From Variovorax sp. Root473 (GTDB lineage: Bacteria; Pseudomonadota; Gammaproteobacteria; Burkholderiales; Burkholderiaceae_C), in assembly GCF_001426505.1 (NCBI RefSeq), contig NZ_LMEV01000017.1, positions 1,000,690-1,064,689 of the forward strand: DNA of 64,000 bases, in the 5' to 3' direction. Numbering within the stretch: the first letter of the stretch is position 1; each line of letters opens with the position of its first letter. Positions 34,845-44,083 of the stretch are shown here, piece after piece. The translations under genes were made by a program, and so were the position numbers. The notes below the pieces were generated by a model. The model did not search any database. It saw nothing but the letters and a program-made list of their open reading frames with translations, and had not been told where the DNA came from.

Positions 34845-36184
34845 AGCCGGTCGTGGCCCTGGTCGGCCGTCCCAACGTCGGCAAGTCGACGCTCTTCAAC
34901 CGCCTGACCCAGACGCGCGACGCCATCGTCGCCGACTTCGCCGGCCTCACGCGCGACCGCCACTATGGCAACGGCCGGCTGGGCAAGCACGAGTTCATCG
35001 TGATCGACACCGGCGGCTTCGAGCCCGACGCCGGCAGCGGCATCTACAAGGAAATGGCCAAGCAGACGCGCCAAGCTGTGGCCGAGGCCGACGTCGTGAT
35101 CTTCGTGGTCGATGCCCGCGAGGGCCTTTCGGCGCAAGACCACGACATCGCCAACGAGCTGCGCCGGCTGGGCAAGCCCTGCGTGCTGGCGGCCAACAAG
35201 GCCGAAGGCATGCACGACGGCACCAAGCTGGTCGACTTCTACGAGCTGGGCTTCGGCGACGTGCACGGCGTGTCGGCAGCGCACGGGCAGGGCATGCGCG
35301 ACCTGGTCGAGCTGGCGCTCGCGCCGCTGAACCTGGCCGATCCGGACGACGAGGAAGGCGAAGACGACGTCAACAAGCCGATCAAGCTGGCCGTGGCCGG
35401 CCGGCCCAATGTCGGGAAGTCGACGCTGATCAACACCTGGCTGGGCGAAGAGCGCCTGGTGGCCTTCGACATGCCGGGCACGACGCGCGACGCCATCTCG
35501 GTGCCGTTCGAGCGCAACGGCCAGCGCTTCGAGCTGATCGACACCGCCGGCCTGCGCCGCAAGGGCAGGGTGTTCGAGGCGATCGAGAAGTTCTCGGTGG
35601 TCAAGACGCTGCAGGCCATCGAGTCGGCCAACGTCGTACTGCTGCTGCTCGACGCGACGCAGGGCGTGACCGACCAGGATGCGCACATTGCCGGCTACAT
35701 CCTTGAAAGCGGGCGAGCGGTGGTGATTGCCATCAACAAATGGGATGCAGTCGACAGCTACCAGCGCGAGCAGATCCAGCGGCAGATCGAAACGCGGTTG
35801 CCATTCCTCAAGTTCGCGTCATTGCATTTCATTTCAGCCATCAAGCGCCAGGGCCTGGGCCCGGTGTGGCAGGCCATTGCGCAGGCACACAAGTCGGCCA
35901 CGCGCAAGATGTCGACGCCGGTGCTGACGCGCCTGCTGCTGGAGGCGGTGCAATTCCAGGCGCCGCAGCGCGGCGGCATGTTCCGGCCCAAGCTGCGTTA
36001 TGCGCACCAGGGCGGCATGAATCCGCCCGTGATCATCATTCACGGCAATTCGCTGGAACATGTGACCGACGCCTACAAGCGCTTCCTGGAAGGGCGTTTC
36101 CGCAAGGAATTCGACCTCGTAGGCACGCCCTTGCGGATCCAGTTCAAAAGCTCGCAGAATCCGTTCGTGGACAAGGACAACTGA
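34841..36184 (+). CDS. der: Ribosome-assembly GTPase Der (EngA)
   Basis: This 447-residue protein has two tandem GTPase domains: the first with GRPNVGKS (residues 9-16), the second with GRPNVGKST near residue 188. Each has its DTAG/DTGG (IDTGGFE and IDTAGLRR) and NKxD-type motifs (NKAE and NKWD). A C-terminal KH-like domain follows. Der is essential for 50S subunit maturation. A short acidic linker (DPDDEEGEDD) separates the two G domains. Confidence 0.98.
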   Translation: MKPVVALVGRPNVGKSTLFNRLTQTRDAIVADFAGLTRDRHYGNGRLGKHEFIVIDTGGFEPDAGSGIYKEMAKQTRQAVAEADVVIFVVDAREGLSAQDHDIANELRRLGKPCVLAANKAEGMHDGTKLVDFYELGFGDVHGVSAAHGQGMRDLVELALAPLNLADPDDEEGEDDVNKPIKLAVAGRPNVGKSTLINTWLGEERLVAFDMPGTTRDAISVPFERNGQRFELIDTAGLRRKGRVFEAIEKFSVVKTLQAIESANVVLLLLDATQGVTDQDAHIAGYILESGRAVVIAINKWDAVDSYQREQIQRQIETRLPFLKFASLHFISAIKRQGLGPVWQAIAQAHKSATRKMSTPVLTRLLLEAVQFQAPQRGGMFRPKLRYAHQGGMNPPVIIIHGNSLEHVTDAYKRFLEGRFRKEFDLVGTPLRIQFKSSQNPFVDKDN

Positions 36185-36242
36185 GGCCCCTTGGCTGCCG
36201 ATGGCAGCTGATGAGCTGCAGCTGCAGTGGAAGTTCCGTCTT

Positions 36243-36264
36243 TTGAGAACCGTTATTTTCTCAA
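36243..36264. repeat. Inverted repeat between der and hfq
   Basis: TTGAGAA (36243-36249) and TTCTCAA (36258-36264) form a perfect 7-bp stem around eight bases, with two possible G-U pairs outside. No T-tract follows directly. It could be a weak terminator for the der operon or a regulatory site in the hfq leader. Confidence 0.4.
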
Positions 36265-36348
36265 GGCTTTTGACCCCGATTGCTGCGGCGCAGAAACCCT
36301 GTGTTAAGGTCATCTCTCCAACAACTACTCTTGAACACGGAGAATATC

Positions 36349-36594
36349 GTGAGCAATAAAGGGCAACTTCTGCAAGACCCGTTTCTGAACACCTTGCGTC
36401 GCGAGCATGTGCCGGTTTCCATTTATTTGGTGAACGGCATCAAGCTGCAAGGCCAGATCGAGTCCTTCGATCAATACGTCGTGTTGCTTCGCAATACAGT
36501 GACGCAAATGGTCTACAAGCACGCCATTTCCACCATCGTGCCGGGTCGTGCCGTCAACTTCTCGGCCAACGAGAACGACGACGCCGCCGCCTGA
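36349..36594 (+). CDS. hfq: RNA chaperone Hfq
   Basis: This 81-residue protein has both Sm motifs: Sm1 in the VPVSIYLVNGIKLQGQIESF region and Sm2 with YKHAISTIVP. Its short acidic C-terminus (ANENDDAAA) is much shorter than the 102-residue E. coli protein, as is normal in Betaproteobacteria. Hfq pairs small RNAs with mRNAs. The GTG start is preceded by GGAG at 36340-36343. A strong terminator follows nine bases after the stop. Confidence 0.97.
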   Translation: MSNKGQLLQDPFLNTLRREHVPVSIYLVNGIKLQGQIESFDQYVVLLRNTVTQMVYKHAISTIVPGRAVNFSANENDDAAA

Positions 36595-36602
36595 TCGCGC
36601 GG

Positions 36603-36631
36603 AGCGCGGCGGCAATCCCGCCGCGCTTTTT
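36603..36631 (+). terminator. Rho-independent terminator after hfq
   Basis: AGCGCGGCGG pairs perfectly with CCGCCGCGCT over a five-base loop and is followed by five T. It should make hfq mRNA abundant relative to hflX and limit read-through into hflX-hflK-hflC. Confidence 0.9.
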
Positions 36632-36648
36632 CCATATTCTGATTCCGC

Positions 36649-37818
36649 TTGTCTGATTCGATCCCCCGCCAGGAAGGCGCCGCCGTTCTCGTCGGCGTCG
36701 ATTTCGGGCTGCCCCATTTCGACAGCGAGCTCGAAGAACTCGGCCTGCTCGCACAAACCGCGGGCCTGACGCCCGTGGCCCGTCTGGCCTGCAAGCGCAA
36801 GGCACCCGACGCGGCGCTTTTCGTTGGCAGCGGCAAGGCCGAGGAGATCAAGGAGCTCGCCGCCATGCACCGGGCGAGCGAGGTCATCTTCGACCAGTCG
36901 TTGAGTCCGGCGCAACAGCGCAACCTCGAACGCCAGCTTGATGTCGCGGTCTACGACCGCACCTTTCTCATTCTTGAAATCTTTGCCCAGCGCGCTCGTT
37001 CGCACGAAGGCAAGTTGCAGGTCGAGCTGGCCCGGCTGCAGTACCTGAGCACGCGGCTGGTCCGCCGCTGGTCTCACTTGGAGCGCCAGACCGGCGGTGC
37101 GGGTGTGCGCGGCGGCCCCGGTGAAAAGCAGATCGAGCTTGACCGACGCATGATCAACGAATCGATCAAGCGCACGCGCGAGCGCCTTGCCAAGGTGCAG
37201 AAGCAGCGCAGCACGCAGCGCCGCCAGCGTGAGCGTCGCGAGACCTTCAACATCTCGCTCGTCGGCTACACCAACGCGGGCAAGTCGTCGATCTTCAATG
37301 CGATGGTCAAGGCCCGCGCCTATGCGGCCGACCAGCTGTTCGCCACGCTCGACACCACCACGCGCAATCTGTATCTGGGCGATGCGCGCCGGCAGGTGTC
37401 GATCTCCGACACCGTGGGTTTCATCCGCGACCTGCCGCACGGCCTGGTCGATGCGTTCAAGGCCACCCTGCAGGAAGCGGTCGACGCCGACCTGCTGCTG
37501 CACGTGATCGACGCCTCCAATCCGCACTACCCGGAGCAAATGGCCGAGGTTCAGTCGGTGCTGCAGGACATCGGTGCGGGCGACGTGCCGCAATTGCTGG
37601 TGTTCAACAAGCTCGACGCCCTTGAAAGCGCGCAACATCCCCTGCAACTGCAGGACGAGATGGAAATCGACGGCGTGCAGGTCCCCCGCATCTTCCTCAG
37701 TGCCAAGACTGGTGAGGGCCTGCCGTTGCTTCGGGCCGAGCTGGCCCGGCAATCGGGTTCCCTCGCCGATACGATGACCCCTGAGGCGGACGCTGAATTG
37801 CACGATGCGGCCCCTTGA
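36649..37818 (+). CDS. hflX: Ribosome-associated GTPase HflX
   Basis: This 389-residue GTPase has the N-terminal HflX nucleotide-binding subdomain, the glycine-rich GGAGVRGGPGEKQIE linker and the G domain with GYTNAGKSS. It also has a DTVGFIRDLPH G3 motif and FNKLD as G4. HflX splits stalled or hibernating ribosomes, notably after heat shock. A TTG start at 36649 gives MSDSIPRQEG. The start is only 18 bases after the hfq terminator, so most expression must come from read-through or a promoter inside hfq. Confidence 0.95.
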   Translation: MSDSIPRQEGAAVLVGVDFGLPHFDSELEELGLLAQTAGLTPVARLACKRKAPDAALFVGSGKAEEIKELAAMHRASEVIFDQSLSPAQQRNLERQLDVAVYDRTFLILEIFAQRARSHEGKLQVELARLQYLSTRLVRRWSHLERQTGGAGVRGGPGEKQIELDRRMINESIKRTRERLAKVQKQRSTQRRQRERRETFNISLVGYTNAGKSSIFNAMVKARAYAADQLFATLDTTTRNLYLGDARRQVSISDTVGFIRDLPHGLVDAFKATLQEAVDADLLLHVIDASNPHYPEQMAEVQSVLQDIGAGDVPQLLVFNKLDALESAQHPLQLQDEMEIDGVQVPRIFLSAKTGEGLPLLRAELARQSGSLADTMTPEADAELHDAAP

Positions 37819-37856
37819 TTGGGCACAATCGCGCCACTGACACGAGAACGAAGCGA

Positions 37857-39269
37857 ATGAATGCAAAGCCAGCGCGCAGAGGGTTTCTGGGCATGTTCAA
37901 CCTGAACGATGGCCGATGGGGTCGTGGCGACGAGCCGTCCTCCAATGGCGACCGCCCGGCCGGCAACCGGCCACCCGATGCCGATCCCCCCGGCCCCCCG
38001 ATTCCGCCGCCTTCGAGCGGCAACCAGAACAACAACGGCAACGGCAATCGCCCGCGCGGCCAGGGCCCCAACCAGGGGCCGCCCGACCTCGACGAACTCT
38101 GGCGCGACCTCAATCGCAAGCTCGGTGGGTTCTTCGGCGGCGGCAAGGGGGGCGGCAATCGCCCCAATGGCAACGGCGGCGGTGGCGGCAACGGCTACAA
38201 GCCCGACATGAAAAACGCCGGTTTCGGCATCGGCCTCGTGGCCGCCGTGGCGGTTCTGATCTGGCTGGGCACCGGCTTCTTCATCGTGAACGAAGGCCAG
38301 CAGGCCGTCATCACGCAGTTCGGCCGCTACAAGTCGACGGTGAACGCCGGCTTCAACTGGCGCCTGCCGTACCCGATCCAGCGCCACGAAGTGGTGGTGA
38401 CCACGCAGATCCGCTCCACCGACGTGGGCCGCGACGCCATCGTCCGCTCCACCGGCCTGCGTGAATCGGCCATGTTGACCGAAGACGAGAACATCGTCGA
38501 AATCAAGTTCGCCGTGCAGTACCGCCTGAGCGATGCGCGCGCCTGGCTCTATGAGAGCAAGTCGCCCGCTGAAACCATCGTGCAGGTGGCTGAGAGCTCC
38601 GTGCGCGAAGTGGTCGGCAAAATGAAGATGGACGCGGCGCTCGCCGAGGAGCGCGACCAGATCGCACCGCGCGTGCGCGCACTGATGCAGACCATCCTTG
38701 ATCGCTACAAGGTCGGTGTCGAAGTCGTCGGCATCAACCTGCAGCAGGGCGGTGTGCGTCCGCCCGAGCAGGTGCAGGCCGCATTCGACGACGTGCTCAA
38801 GGCCGGCCAGGAGCGTGAACGCGCCAAGAACGACGCGGAGGCCTACGCCAACAACGTCGTGCCGCTGGCCACCGGTACCTCGTCGCGCCTGAAGGAAGAG
38901 TCCGAGGCCTACAAGGCGCGGATCGTGGCGCAGGCACAAGGTGACGCCGGTCGCTTCAGCTCGGTGCTGGTCGAATACCAGAAGGCGCCTCAGGTGACGC
39001 GCGACCGCATGTACACCGACGCGATGCAGCAGATCTACGCCAGCACGACCAAGGTGCTGGTCGACAGCAAGCAGGGTTCCAACCTGCTGTATCTCCCGCT
39101 CGACAAGCTGATGCAGCAAGGCGGCAGCAACACCGCCACGCCTGTGGACGCCGCCAGCCCCAACGTGGCCGGCACTGCACCGGCCCAGTCGTCGGTGATC
39201 CCGGTGGCACCTGCCACCACCGACGTGCGTGCCCGTGATGGCCGCTCGCGTGACCGCGACGTGCGCTGA
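37857..39269 (+). CDS. hflK: FtsH protease regulator HflK
   Basis: This 470-residue protein has an N-terminal Pro/Asn/Gly-rich cytoplasmic region with strong low complexity, one transmembrane helix (FGIGLVAAVAVLIWLGTGFF, about residues 121-140) and a periplasmic SPFH/prohibitin domain. It ends in a basic tail. HflK and HflC form a membrane cage around FtsH and limit its action on membrane proteins. ATG at 37857 is chosen; another in-frame ATG lies at 37893. hflC follows after 17 bases. Confidence 0.95.
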   Translation: MNAKPARRGFLGMFNLNDGRWGRGDEPSSNGDRPAGNRPPDADPPGPPIPPPSSGNQNNNGNGNRPRGQGPNQGPPDLDELWRDLNRKLGGFFGGGKGGGNRPNGNGGGGGNGYKPDMKNAGFGIGLVAAVAVLIWLGTGFFIVNEGQQAVITQFGRYKSTVNAGFNWRLPYPIQRHEVVVTTQIRSTDVGRDAIVRSTGLRESAMLTEDENIVEIKFAVQYRLSDARAWLYESKSPAETIVQVAESSVREVVGKMKMDAALAEERDQIAPRVRALMQTILDRYKVGVEVVGINLQQGGVRPPEQVQAAFDDVLKAGQERERAKNDAEAYANNVVPLATGTSSRLKEESEAYKARIVAQAQGDAGRFSSVLVEYQKAPQVTRDRMYTDAMQQIYASTTKVLVDSKQGSNLLYLPLDKLMQQGGSNTATPVDAASPNVAGTAPAQSSVIPVAPATTDVRARDGRSRDRDVR

Positions 39270-39286
39270 GAAAGGCCCGGAACAAC

Positions 39287-40183
39287 ATGAACAGAATCGG
39301 TTTCATCGCCACCTCGGTCCTCGTCCTGCTCGTGCTGCTGAGTTCGACCCTCTTCGTGGTCGACCAGCGCCAGTTCGGCGTGGTCTATGCCCTCGGCCAG
39401 ATCAAGCAGGTCATCACCGAGCCCGGCCTCAACTTCAAGCTGCCGCCGCCGTTCCAGAACGTGTCGTACATCGACAAGCGCCTGCTGACACTCTCCAGCC
39501 TCGACACCGAGCCCATGCTCACCGCTGAAAAGCAGCGCGTGGTCATCGACTGGTACGTGCGCTGGCGCATCTCCGATCCTCAGGCCTACATCCGCAACGT
39601 CGGCCTCGACGAGAACGCGGGCGCCATGCAGCTGAACCGCGTGGTGCGCAATGCCTTCCAGGAAAACATCAACAAGCGCACCGTGCGCGACCTGATTTCC
39701 GTTCGCCGCGAAGCCCTGATGGCCGACGTGCAGCGCGAAGTGCTGGCCGTGGTGAAGGGCGCCAAGCCCTGGGGCGTCGACGTGGTCGACGTGCGCATCA
39801 CCCGCGTGGACTACGTGGAAGCCATCACCGAGTCGGTCTATCGCCGCATGGAGGCCGAGCGCAAGCGCGTGGCCAACGAGCTGCGTTCCACCGGCACGGC
39901 CGAAGGCGAAAAGATCCGTGCCGACGCCGACCGCCAGCGCGAAGTGATCGTGGCCAATGCCTACCGCGACGCCCAGAAGATCAAGGGCGAGGGCGATGCC
40001 CAGGCTGCCGCGACCTACAGCGAGGCCTTCGGCCGCGATCCGCAGTTCGCCCAGTTCTATCGCAGCCTGGAGGCCTACAAGCAGAGCTTCAACAAGAAGA
40101 GCGACGTGATGGTGCTCGACCCCTCCTCGGACTTCTTCCGTGCCATGCAGAGCTCCGGCTCGGGCGGCGCGGCGCGCAAGTAA
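39287..40183 (+). CDS. hflC: FtsH protease regulator HflC
   Basis: This 298-residue protein has one N-terminal transmembrane helix (about residues 4-25) and an SPFH domain starting VVDQRQFGVVYALGQ. The helical ERKRVANELRSTGTAEGEKIRADADRQ-type segment is typical of HflC/stomatins. It assembles with HflK into the cage around FtsH. The pair is adjacent as in E. coli, and a good AAGG-type ribosome binding site precedes the ATG. Confidence 0.96.
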   Translation: MNRIGFIATSVLVLLVLLSSTLFVVDQRQFGVVYALGQIKQVITEPGLNFKLPPPFQNVSYIDKRLLTLSSLDTEPMLTAEKQRVVIDWYVRWRISDPQAYIRNVGLDENAGAMQLNRVVRNAFQENINKRTVRDLISVRREALMADVQREVLAVVKGAKPWGVDVVDVRITRVDYVEAITESVYRRMEAERKRVANELRSTGTAEGEKIRADADRQREVIVANAYRDAQKIKGEGDAQAAATYSEAFGRDPQFAQFYRSLEAYKQSFNKKSDVMVLDPSSDFFRAMQSSGSGGAARK

Positions 40184-40222
40184 CAACAGCGAGCCGCTTC
40201 TTCCGCTTTCCTGTCTGGAGCC

Positions 40223-40411
40223 GTGAGCGCCGACACCCTCTGGAGCGCGTTGGCGCTGGTCCTGGTGATCGAAGGCATCCTGCCTTTCGTCTCGCCGGGC
40301 GGGTGGCGGCGCGGCTTCAGCCAACTGCTGCAGCTGCGCGACGGCCAGCTGCGTTTCTTCGGTCTTTGCAGCATCCTGCTGGGTTTGGTACTCCTTTGGG
40401 TTCTGGGGTAG
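40223..40411 (+). CDS. DUF2065 (YjeT-like) small inner-membrane protein
   Basis: This 62-residue protein consists of two hydrophobic helices around a GGWRRGFSQLLQL loop, the DUF2065/YjeT pattern. Function is unknown. GTG start. The position directly after hflC and upstream of purA is the same as yjeT in E. coli, which supports the call despite the small size. Confidence 0.9.
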   Translation: MSADTLWSALALVLVIEGILPFVSPGGWRRGFSQLLQLRDGQLRFFGLCSILLGLVLLWVLG

Positions 40412-40455
40412 CGCGGGCCCGGTAGAATCCCGGTTTAACCACGCCCCCGATCCCC

Positions 40456-41616
40456 ATGTCCGCCTGGGTCCTTCCGGATCACATTGCCGATGTGCTGCCT
40501 TCCGAGGCGCGCCACATCGAAGAACTTCGACGCCAGCTGCTCGATACCGCCCGTGGCTATGGCTACGAGCTGGTGATGCCGCCGCTGCTCGAGCACCTGG
40601 AGTCGCTGCTTTCGGGCACCGGCGAGGCGCTCGACCTCCAAACCTTCAAGCTCGTCGACCAGCTCTCCGGCCGCAGCATGGGCCTGCGTGCCGACACCAC
40701 CCCTCAGGTGGCGCGCATCGATGCCCACCTGCTGAACCGTGATGGCGTGGCCCGGCTGTGCTACTGCGGTCCGGTGGTCCATACCCGGCCCGACCGGCCG
40801 CACGCCACCCGCGAGCCGCTGCAGTTCGGCGCCGAGATCTACGGCCACGCCGGCCTGGAAGCCGACACCGAAACCCTGTTGCTGGCGCTCGACTGCCTCG
40901 CCGCCGCCGGCCTGCGCGACGGCGTGATCGTCGACCTGGCCGATGCCCGCATCGTGCGCGCGCTGTTCGCTGGCGTACCGGTCGATGCCGCCGCAATCGC
41001 CCGCGTGCACGCCGCGCTGGCCGCCAAGGACGCGAGCGAGCTGCAGGCGCTCACCCAAGATTTTCCCGCGGCGTCACGCGACGGCCTGCGCGCCCTCGTG
41101 GGCCTGTACGGTGACGTGGCCGTGCTCGACGAGGCCGCCAAGGCCCTGAAGGGGACGCCCGCCGTGGCGGCGGCGCTGGCCGACCTGAAGCAGCTCGCGA
41201 CAGGCCTGAACGGCGCGGCAGGGCGGCAGATCAGCTTCGATCTGGCCGACCTGCGCGGCTACGCCTACTACAGCGGCATGCGTTTCGGTATCTACGTGCC
41301 GGGCGCGGCCGATTCGCTGGTGCGCGGTGGCCGCTACGACGAAGTGGGCGCCGTGTTCGGCCGCAACCGTCCGGCCGTCGGCTTCAGTCTCGATGTGCGC
41401 GAACTCGTCGGCGTGCTGCCGGCGCGTCCGCTGCGCGCAGCGATCCGTGCGCCCTGGAGCGATGCGCCCGGGCTGCGCGAGGCCATCGCGGCGCTGCGCA
41501 AGTCGGGCGAGACCGTCGTCTGCGTGCTGCCGGGCCACGGCAGCGAAATCGATGAATTCCATTGCGACCGCGAGCTCGTCGAGCAGGGTGGCCAATGGAG
41601 TGTCCGAGCGATCTGA
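40456..41616 (+). CDS. hisZ: ATP phosphoribosyltransferase regulatory subunit HisZ
   Basis: This 386-residue HisRS paralogue keeps class II-like core segments (SGRSMGLRADTTPQVARIDA, LRGYAYYSGMRFGIYVPG) but lacks the C-terminal anticodon-binding domain of HisS. HisZ pairs with the short form of HisG to catalyse and regulate the first step of histidine synthesis. hisG is not in the window. A TAGAAT -10-like box at 40423-40428 suggests a local promoter in addition to read-through from hflC/yjeT-like. Confidence 0.95.
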   Translation: MSAWVLPDHIADVLPSEARHIEELRRQLLDTARGYGYELVMPPLLEHLESLLSGTGEALDLQTFKLVDQLSGRSMGLRADTTPQVARIDAHLLNRDGVARLCYCGPVVHTRPDRPHATREPLQFGAEIYGHAGLEADTETLLLALDCLAAAGLRDGVIVDLADARIVRALFAGVPVDAAAIARVHAALAAKDASELQALTQDFPAASRDGLRALVGLYGDVAVLDEAAKALKGTPAVAAALADLKQLATGLNGAAGRQISFDLADLRGYAYYSGMRFGIYVPGAADSLVRGGRYDEVGAVFGRNRPAVGFSLDVRELVGVLPARPLRAAIRAPWSDAPGLREAIAALRKSGETVVCVLPGHGSEIDEFHCDRELVEQGGQWSVRAI

Positions 41617-41638
41617 ATTTTTAAGCAATGGAACGAGC

Positions 41639-42970
41639 ATGAGCGTAACCACCGGAAGAAACGTGGTCGTCGTTGGAACCCAGTGGGGCGACGAAGGCAA
41701 GGGCAAGCTGGTTGACTGGCTGACGGAAAGCGCCCAGGGCGTGGTCCGTTTCCAGGGCGGCCACAATGCGGGCCACACGCTGGTCATCAACGGCGTGAAG
41801 ACTGCGCTGCACCTGATCCCGAGCGGCATCATGCGCCCCGGCGTCAAGTGCTACATCGGCAATGGCGTGGTGCTGTCGGCGGCCAAGCTCTTCGAGGAAA
41901 TCGAAGGCCTGGAAAAGGCCGGCGTCGAGGTGCGTTCGCGCCTGCGCATCAGCGAGGCCTGCCCGCTGATCCTGCCGTTCCACGCCGCGCTGGACATCGC
42001 GCGCGAGGCCTACCGCGAGAAGGGCGGTATCGAAAAGATCGGCACCACCGGACGTGGCATCGGCCCGGCCTACGAAGACAAGATCGCGCGCCGCGCGCTG
42101 CGCGTCCAGGACCTGAAGCACCCCGAGCGCTTCGCCGCCAAGCTGCGCGTGCTGCTCGAGCTGCACAACCACGTGCTGACCCAGGTGCTGGGCGCGCCCG
42201 CGATCGACTACGACACCGTGTTCGACGAAGCGATGCGCCACGCCGCGCTGCTCAGGCCCATGATGGCCGACGTCTCGCGCGAGCTGAACGACGCCCACAA
42301 GGCCGGCGCCAACCTGCTGTTCGAAGGCGCACAGGGCACGCTGCTCGACGTCGACCACGGCACCTACCCGTATGTGACCTCGAGCAACTGCGTGGCCGGC
42401 AACGCCGCTGCCGGCTCGGGCGTGGGCCCGGGCATGCTGCACTACGTGCTGGGCATCACCAAGGCCTATTGCACCCGCGTGGGTGGCGGGCCGTTCCCCA
42501 CCGAGCTGGACTGGGCCACGCCGGGAACCCCCGGCTACCACATGAGCACCGTGGGCGCCGAAAAGGGCGTGACCACCGGCCGCAGCCGCCGCTGCGGCTG
42601 GTTCGATGCCGCGCTGCTCAAGCGCTCGGCGCAGGTCAACGGCCTGTCGGGCCTGTGCATCACCAAGCTGGACGTGCTCGACGGCCTCGAGAAGCTGGAG
42701 CTGTGCACCGGCTACGAACTTGACGGCGAGATCACCGACATCCTGCCGATGGGCGCCGACGAAATCGAGCGCTGCACGCCGATCTACGAAACGCTCGAGG
42801 GCTGGACCGAGAGCACCGTGGGCGTCACGCAGCACGACAAGCTGCCGGTCAATGCACGCCTGTACCTGCAGCGCATCGAGCAGATCACCGGTGTGCCGAT
42901 CCACATGGTGTCGACCAGCCCCGATCGCGATCACACGATCATGATGCGCCACCCCTATCTCGCAGACTGA
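41639..42970 (+). CDS. purA: Adenylosuccinate synthetase
   Basis: This 443-residue GTP-dependent enzyme converts IMP and aspartate to adenylosuccinate. The N-terminal phosphate loop is GTQWGDEGKGKLVDWL, the IMP-site segment is FQGGHNAGHTLV, and GTTGRGIGPAYEDK and VGGGPFPTEL follow. The start at 41639 follows GGAACGAG, which serves as ribosome binding site. It is 22 bases after hisZ and 18 before the phosphoribosyltransferase gene, so both purine genes are in one operon. Confidence 0.97.
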   Translation: MSVTTGRNVVVVGTQWGDEGKGKLVDWLTESAQGVVRFQGGHNAGHTLVINGVKTALHLIPSGIMRPGVKCYIGNGVVLSAAKLFEEIEGLEKAGVEVRSRLRISEACPLILPFHAALDIAREAYREKGGIEKIGTTGRGIGPAYEDKIARRALRVQDLKHPERFAAKLRVLLELHNHVLTQVLGAPAIDYDTVFDEAMRHAALLRPMMADVSRELNDAHKAGANLLFEGAQGTLLDVDHGTYPYVTSSNCVAGNAAAGSGVGPGMLHYVLGITKAYCTRVGGGPFPTELDWATPGTPGYHMSTVGAEKGVTTGRSRRCGWFDAALLKRSAQVNGLSGLCITKLDVLDGLEKLELCTGYELDGEITDILPMGADEIERCTPIYETLEGWTESTVGVTQHDKLPVNARLYLQRIEQITGVPIHMVSTSPDRDHTIMMRHPYLAD

Positions 42971-42988
42971 ACAGGAACGAACCAGACC

Positions 42989-43513
42989 ATGTTGACCGAA
43001 GACGGCAAGCATCTCTACGTCAGCTACGACGAGTACCACAACCTGATCGAGAAGCTCGCGATCAAGGTGCACCAGTCGGGCTGGGAGTTCGACACCATCC
43101 TGTGCCTGGCGCGCGGCGGCATGCGCCCGGGCGATGTGCTCTCGCGCATCTTCGACAAGCCGCTGGCGATCATGTCGACCAGCTCCTACCGCGCCGACGC
43201 CGGCACCGTGCAGGGCCATCTCGACATCGCCCGCTTCATCACGACCCCCAAGGGCGAGATCGCCGGCAAGGTGCTGCTGGTTGACGACCTGGCCGATTCG
43301 GGTCACACGCTGCACGCCGTGATGGACATGCTGCGCAACAACTACAAGCCGATCACCGAGCTGCGCAGCGCGGTCATCTGGACCAAGGCGATGTCGACCT
43401 TCACGCCGGACTACTCGGTGGAGTTCCTGGCCACCAACCCGTGGATCCACCAGCCCTTCGAGGGCTACGACTCGCTCGGCGCCGAGAAGCTGCTGGAGAA
43501 GTGGTCGGTCTGA
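42989..43513 (+). CDS. Purine-type phosphoribosyltransferase
   Basis: This 174-residue type I phosphoribosyltransferase has the PRPP-binding motif VLLVDDLADSGHT and an upstream CLARGGMRPGDVLSR loop. It resembles xanthine-guanine or hypoxanthine phosphoribosyltransferases, and its place directly behind purA supports a purine-salvage role. The exact base specificity cannot be read, so no gene symbol is given. Confidence 0.88.
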   Translation: MLTEDGKHLYVSYDEYHNLIEKLAIKVHQSGWEFDTILCLARGGMRPGDVLSRIFDKPLAIMSTSSYRADAGTVQGHLDIARFITTPKGEIAGKVLLVDDLADSGHTLHAVMDMLRNNYKPITELRSAVIWTKAMSTFTPDYSVEFLATNPWIHQPFEGYDSLGAEKLLEKWSV

Positions 43514-43544
43514 CGACCGGCCCAGGCACCACCGGCCGGCGCGC

Positions 43545-44009
43545 TCAACTGCAGCTGCCGCCGCCGGGGGTGTCGAACATCGCGGTGTAGCGCCGCTGCA
43601 TTTCCTCTGGCGTCACCTTCTCGATGCTGTGACCCACGTTCCACCGGTGACCGAACGGGTCGCGGAAGACGCCGGAACGCTCCCCATAGAACTGATCCTG
43701 CGGTGCCATGTCCAGCGTGGCACCGGCGGCGACCGCGCGCGCGACCAGCGCGTCGGCGTCGTCCACATGCAGGTGCAGCGTGACCGCGCTGCCGCCGAGC
43801 GCCTTCGGTGAGCGGATGTTGAATTCGGCGAACTCGTCCGAGATCATCAGGATCGCGCCGTTGTGAAAGTCGAGTTCGACGTGCCCGATGCGGCCGCTGG
43901 GCTCGGTCAGGCGAAAGATTTCCTTCACTTCGAACACGTGGCAATAGAAGTCGACGGCGGCGGCGGCGTTGTCGACGCAGAGGTACGGAAACAGCTCGTG
44001 GATGGCCAT
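43545..44009 (-). CDS. VOC-family (glyoxalase/PhnB-like) protein
   Basis: This 154-residue single-domain vicinal-oxygen-chelate protein starts MAIHELFPYLCVDNAAAAVDFY. It has paired beta-alpha-beta modules and the segments GHVELDFHNGAILMISDE and FRDPFGHRWNVGHSIE that supply the metal-site residues in related PhnB/antibiotic-resistance proteins. The substrate is unknown. The C-terminus ends in GGGSCS. The AraC regulator lies upstream on the same strand after 74 bases, so they may be linked. Confidence 0.88.
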   Translation of the reverse strand: MAIHELFPYLCVDNAAAAVDFYCHVFEVKEIFRLTEPSGRIGHVELDFHNGAILMISDEFAEFNIRSPKALGGSAVTLHLHVDDADALVARAVAAGATLDMAPQDQFYGERSGVFRDPFGHRWNVGHSIEKVTPEEMQRRYTAMFDTPGGGSCS

Positions 44010-44083
44010 GGCGGGACCTGCCTTTCTTTGTTGACTCGGTTCTGGAACGGGGACCGTGGCGCCGATTCTGCGCAGCCTCGACG

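Noticed and set aside
40423..40428. TAGAAT box as a firm hisZ promoter
   Set aside because: No acceptable -35 element at normal spacing, so it is mentioned only in the hisZ entry.
41628..41642. Four-codon ORF (M-E-R-A) ending on the purA start
   Set aside because: Its sequence is largely the purA ribosome binding site, and four codons are too few to distinguish from chance.
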